DNA from: Klebsiella pneumoniae
GTDB lineage: Bacteria > Bacteroidota > Bacteroidia > Flavobacteriales > Flavobacteriaceae
DNA length: 8,406 nt
Assembly: GCA_943325355.2 (NCBI GenBank)
Contig: CALPPA020000070.1
Location: forward strand, 1-8,406
Direction of reading: 5' to 3'
This document shows positions 6,302-8,406 of this stretch, one piece after another (the stretch's first letter is position 1; each line of letters opens with the position of its first letter). Both the position numbers and the translations under genes were made by a program. The notes beneath the pieces were generated by a model. It searched no databases, was not told the DNA's origin, and saw nothing but the letters and a program-made list of their open reading frames with translations.

Positions 6302-7312
6302 ATGAAAATAATAGTACCCATGGCTGGACGAGGATCCAGATTAAGACCACACACCTTAACAATCCCAAAACCCTTAATTCCTATTGCTGGAAAACCTATT
6401 GTACACCGTTTGGTCGAAGATATTGCAGGGGTTTTGAATCAAGATATTGAAGAAATTGCCTTTATCATTCACGAAAGCTTTGGCAAAAAAGTTGAAGAAG
6501 ATTTAATCGCCATTGCCGAAAAATTGGGTTCAAAAGGAACCATTTATTACCAAAACGAAGCATTGGGAACTGGTCACGCGATTATGTGTGCGAAAGAATC
6601 TTTGAGCGGACCAGCAGTAATTGCTTATGCCGACACTTTGATTCGGGCCGATTTCGATTTAGACCAACATGCCGATAGCGTGATTTGGGTAAAAAAAGTA
6701 GATCAACCGGAAGCTTTTGGTGTAGTCAATTTGAACGAAGCCAATCAAATTATTGAATTGGTCGAAAAACCAAAGGAATTTGTTTCAGACCTTGCCGTTA
6801 TCGGAATTTATTTTTTTAAAGATGTTGCCGTTCTTAAAAACGAACTTCAATATGTTTTGGACAACAATATCATCAACGGTGGCGAATATCAAATTAATGA
6901 CGGAATCAAGCAAATGATGGCAAAAGGTATGGTTTTTGTACCGGGAGAAGTTGCCGAGTGGATGGATTGCGGAAACAAAGACGTTACAGTGGAAACTAAT
7001 TCCAGAATGTTGGGGTTCTTGCACAACGACGGAGAGCATTTGGTAGATTATGATGTGAAATTGGAGAATTCAACCATCATTCCGCCTTGTTATATTGGGA
7101 AAGATGTGGTTTTGATTAACGCAACAGTGGGTCCAAATGTGTCTTTAGGAAAAGGATGTCACGTGAGTAATAGTTCGATAAAAAACAGTTTGATACAAAC
7201 CCATTCGCACATTAAAAACGCCAATTTAGACAACGCGATGATTGGAAGTCACGCTAGTTTTGATGGTAATTTTATCAGTATTAGTATTGGTGATTATTCA
7301 GTTTTAGAATAA
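6302..7312 (+). CDS. Sugar-phosphate nucleotidyltransferase with C-terminal left-handed beta-helix (NDP-sugar synthase)
   Basis: A 336-residue cytoplasmic enzyme expected to join a sugar 1-phosphate to an NTP, giving an NDP-sugar and pyrophosphate. The N-terminal Rossmann-like domain shows the NTP-binding signature MAGRGSRLRPHT (7-18) with Lys23-Pro24 (IPKPLIPIAGKP), a GTGHA motif (89-93), the metal-binding Asp111 in AYADT, EKP (155-157), GIYFF (168-172), the GEYQIND segment (194-200) and WMDCG (220-224). From about residue 255 the sequence turns into hexapeptide-like turns (IIPPCYIGKDVV, ATVGPNVSLGKG, NAMIGSHASF), a left-handed beta-helix as in long RmlA-like and GlmU-like proteins. No acetyltransferase active-site His was recognised, so the helix may be structural or regulatory. 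The specific sugar and nucleotide (for example dTDP- or UDP-glucose) cannot be decided. Its place with a flippase supports surface-glycan precursor supply. Confidence 0.9.
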   Translation: MKIIVPMAGRGSRLRPHTLTIPKPLIPIAGKPIVHRLVEDIAGVLNQDIEEIAFIIHESFGKKVEEDLIAIAEKLGSKGTIYYQNEALGTGHAIMCAKESLSGPAVIAYADTLIRADFDLDQHADSVIWVKKVDQPEAFGVVNLNEANQIIELVEKPKEFVSDLAVIGIYFFKDVAVLKNELQYVLDNNIINGGEYQINDGIKQMMAKGMVFVPGEVAEWMDCGNKDVTVETNSRMLGFLHNDGEHLVDYDVKLENSTIIPPCYIGKDVVLINATVGPNVSLGKGCHVSNSSIKNSLIQTHSHIKNANLDNAMIGSHASFDGNFISISIGDYSVLE

Positions 7313-7332
7313 TTAATTAGTAGAGAATGTTT

Positions 7333-7399
7333 TTGTCACATCGAGCGCAGTCGAGATGCAATGCTAGTTTTTGTCACTCGACTACACTCGGGATGACAA
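7333..7399. repeat. Pair of inverted 29-nt units, dispersed-repeat type
   Basis: The left unit (7333-7361, core TCGAGCGCAGTCGAGATG) and right unit (7371-7399, core TCGACTACACTCGGGATGAC) are in opposite orientation and agree at about 21 of 29 positions when one is reverse-complemented, separated by nine bases. The core word, of the form CGAGygyAGTCGAG, is a recurring intergenic sequence in Flavobacteriia in my knowledge. The region is markedly more GC-rich than its flanks. It fills over half of the 120-bp gap before the TPR gene and may form a long RNA hairpin. No transposase is present, so any mobility would need help in trans. Confidence 0.65.
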
Positions 7400-7432
7400 T
7401 CTCGAACCGACAATCGAACTAATTTATAATAA

Positions 7433-8406
7433 ATGAAAAAAACGGTTTCATTCTTTTTATTCTTGGTTTTGCTTTGCAATTCAGCTATGCTATTGGCGCA
7501 AGCCGAGCCAGAATCAATTGTGCCGGATGACGATAAATTTCAAGATTATTTTTATGAATCCTTAAAGCAAAAGGGAATCGAAAATTATGATAAAGCCATT
7601 ATAGAATTAGAAAATTGTTTGAAATTGAAACCAAATGATGCTGTAGTTTATTCTGAAATGGGGAAGAATTATTTTGCCTTAAAAAAATACGAACAAAGCT
7701 ATTTATCCTTCGAAAAAGCCTCGGAAATTGACCCCAAAAACAAGTGGTATTGGGCAGGAATGTATGAGGTGAATTACAAAACTAAGAATTACAGCCAAGC
7801 CATAATCACAGTTTCTAAATTGGTTGAGTTAGACCCAAAATACAAAGAGGATTTAATGGAACTTTATATGAACACGCAACAATTTGACAAAGCGCTCGTT
7901 CTTATCAATGAGTTGAATGAAAATGTTGGAAAATCTGAAAGACGTGATTTGTATAAAGCCCAAATTTTGTCTCAAGGAAAATTTCAAAACACTGAAATAG
8001 ACAATCTATTAGAACAAATCAATAAGAATCCAAAAGAAGAATCAAATTACATTGCTTTAATTAATTTGTATTCGGATAAGAATGAAATTCAAAAAGCAAT
8101 CGAGATTACCAAAAAGCTGGAAACAGCCATTCCAACTTCAGAATGGGCGCAAGTGGGATTATTCAAATTTTATTTAGACAAAAATGATGGGCCAAAAGCG
8201 ATTAACTCGATGAATATTGTTTTGGCAAGTAAAAAAATAGATTCTAAAATTAAACACCGAGTCTTAAACGAATTTTTAATTTATGTCAGCAAAAATCCAA
8301 AATATTCGCCAGATTTAGAGAAAGCAATGTCGTACTTTGACAAAGACCTAGATGTAAATAGTGCTAAGGGATTTGGAAAATACTATCAAAATAAGAAGCA
8401 ATGGGA
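7433..8406 (+). CDS. Secreted tetratricopeptide-repeat protein (3' end outside window)
   Basis: The frame runs open from the ATG at 7433 to the window end, giving 324 codons with no stop; the C-terminus is missing. The N-terminus MKKTVSFFLFLVLLCNSAMLLAQ is a standard signal peptide with cleavage near residues 22-23 (LLAQ/AE), so the protein is periplasmic or outer-membrane associated. TPR-type helical pairs follow: about 34-67 (ending AIIELENCLKLKPND), 70-102 (VYSEMGKNYFALKKYEQSY, ending FEKASEIDPKN) and 103-136 (YWAGMYEVNYKTKNYSQA, ending LVELDPKY), with more degenerate helical repeats up to the window end. Such repeats bind other proteins; there is no catalytic motif. It is the fourth co-directional gene after the flippase, dut and nucleotidyltransferase. 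In related genomes a DUF4292 lipoprotein and an EnvC-like peptidoglycan hydrolase activator are expected next; that is recollection and cannot be checked here. The start follows an A-rich leader (TAATAA). Confidence 0.85.
   Translation, partial: MKKTVSFFLFLVLLCNSAMLLAQAEPESIVPDDDKFQDYFYESLKQKGIENYDKAIIELENCLKLKPNDAVVYSEMGKNYFALKKYEQSYLSFEKASEIDPKNKWYWAGMYEVNYKTKNYSQAIITVSKLVELDPKYKEDLMELYMNTQQFDKALVLINELNENVGKSERRDLYKAQILSQGKFQNTEIDNLLEQINKNPKEESNYIALINLYSDKNEIQKAIEITKKLETAIPTSEWAQVGLFKFYLDKNDGPKAINSMNIVLASKKIDSKIKHRVLNEFLIYVSKNPKYSPDLEKAMSYFDKDLDVNSAKGFGKYYQNKKQW

Noticed and set aside
6785..7039. 84-codon minus-strand frame inside the nucleotidyltransferase gene
   Set aside because: It is antisense to conserved motifs of the nucleotidyltransferase and has no leader or family signature.
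7333..7399. CRISPR-like repeat pair
   Set aside because: The two units are inverted and diverged, with a nine-base spacer and no further copies.

Overview
The window looks like a Bacteroidota chromosome, most likely Flavobacterium or a close relative. The DNA is AT-rich, starts lack Shine-Dalgarno sequences and instead follow A-rich leaders, lipoprotein signal peptides are followed by acidic or CQKE-type residues, and two possible TAnnTTTG-type -7 elements are visible. The protein families and gene order also fit. Assignment to a species is not possible from this sequence alone. No rRNA, tRNA, CRISPR array, transposase or phage gene was seen.

Left part (1-3120), an outer-membrane module. The 3' end of a TonB-dependent receptor is followed after 30 bp by a 468-residue lipoprotein with features of a repetitive beta-rich surface protein. 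The pair looks co-transcribed and ends at a clear intrinsic terminator. A small lipoprotein of unknown function starts only 10 bp after that terminator's T-tract. It ends at a strong 15-bp hairpin that faces a convergent gene.

Middle part (3127-4228), single genes. On the minus strand lies a small secreted protein with MORN-variant (YwqK-like) repeats. Across a 175-bp divergent gap is a GNAT-family N-acetyltransferase.

Right part (4222-8406), four co-directional genes concerned with the envelope and nucleotides: a MOP-superfamily polysaccharide flippase with a TTG start, dUTPase (dut), a sugar-phosphate nucleotidyltransferase with a C-terminal left-handed beta-helix, and a secreted TPR protein cut by the window end. 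From general knowledge of Flavobacterium genomes this order is conserved, so it is probably core chromosome rather than a mobile island. The flippase and nucleotidyltransferase point to surface-glycan synthesis. dUTPase is a housekeeping enzyme that seems to be a passenger in the cluster.

The most unusual non-coding feature is that each of the three gaps in the right-hand cluster holds a different inverted repeat: a GC-rich 20-bp perfect palindrome before dut, an AT-rich imperfect hairpin before the nucleotidyltransferase, and a pair of inverted 29-nt units before the TPR gene. They look like members of dispersed palindromic repeat families. I found no convincing new defence or mobile system; most of the window is ordinary core sequence.
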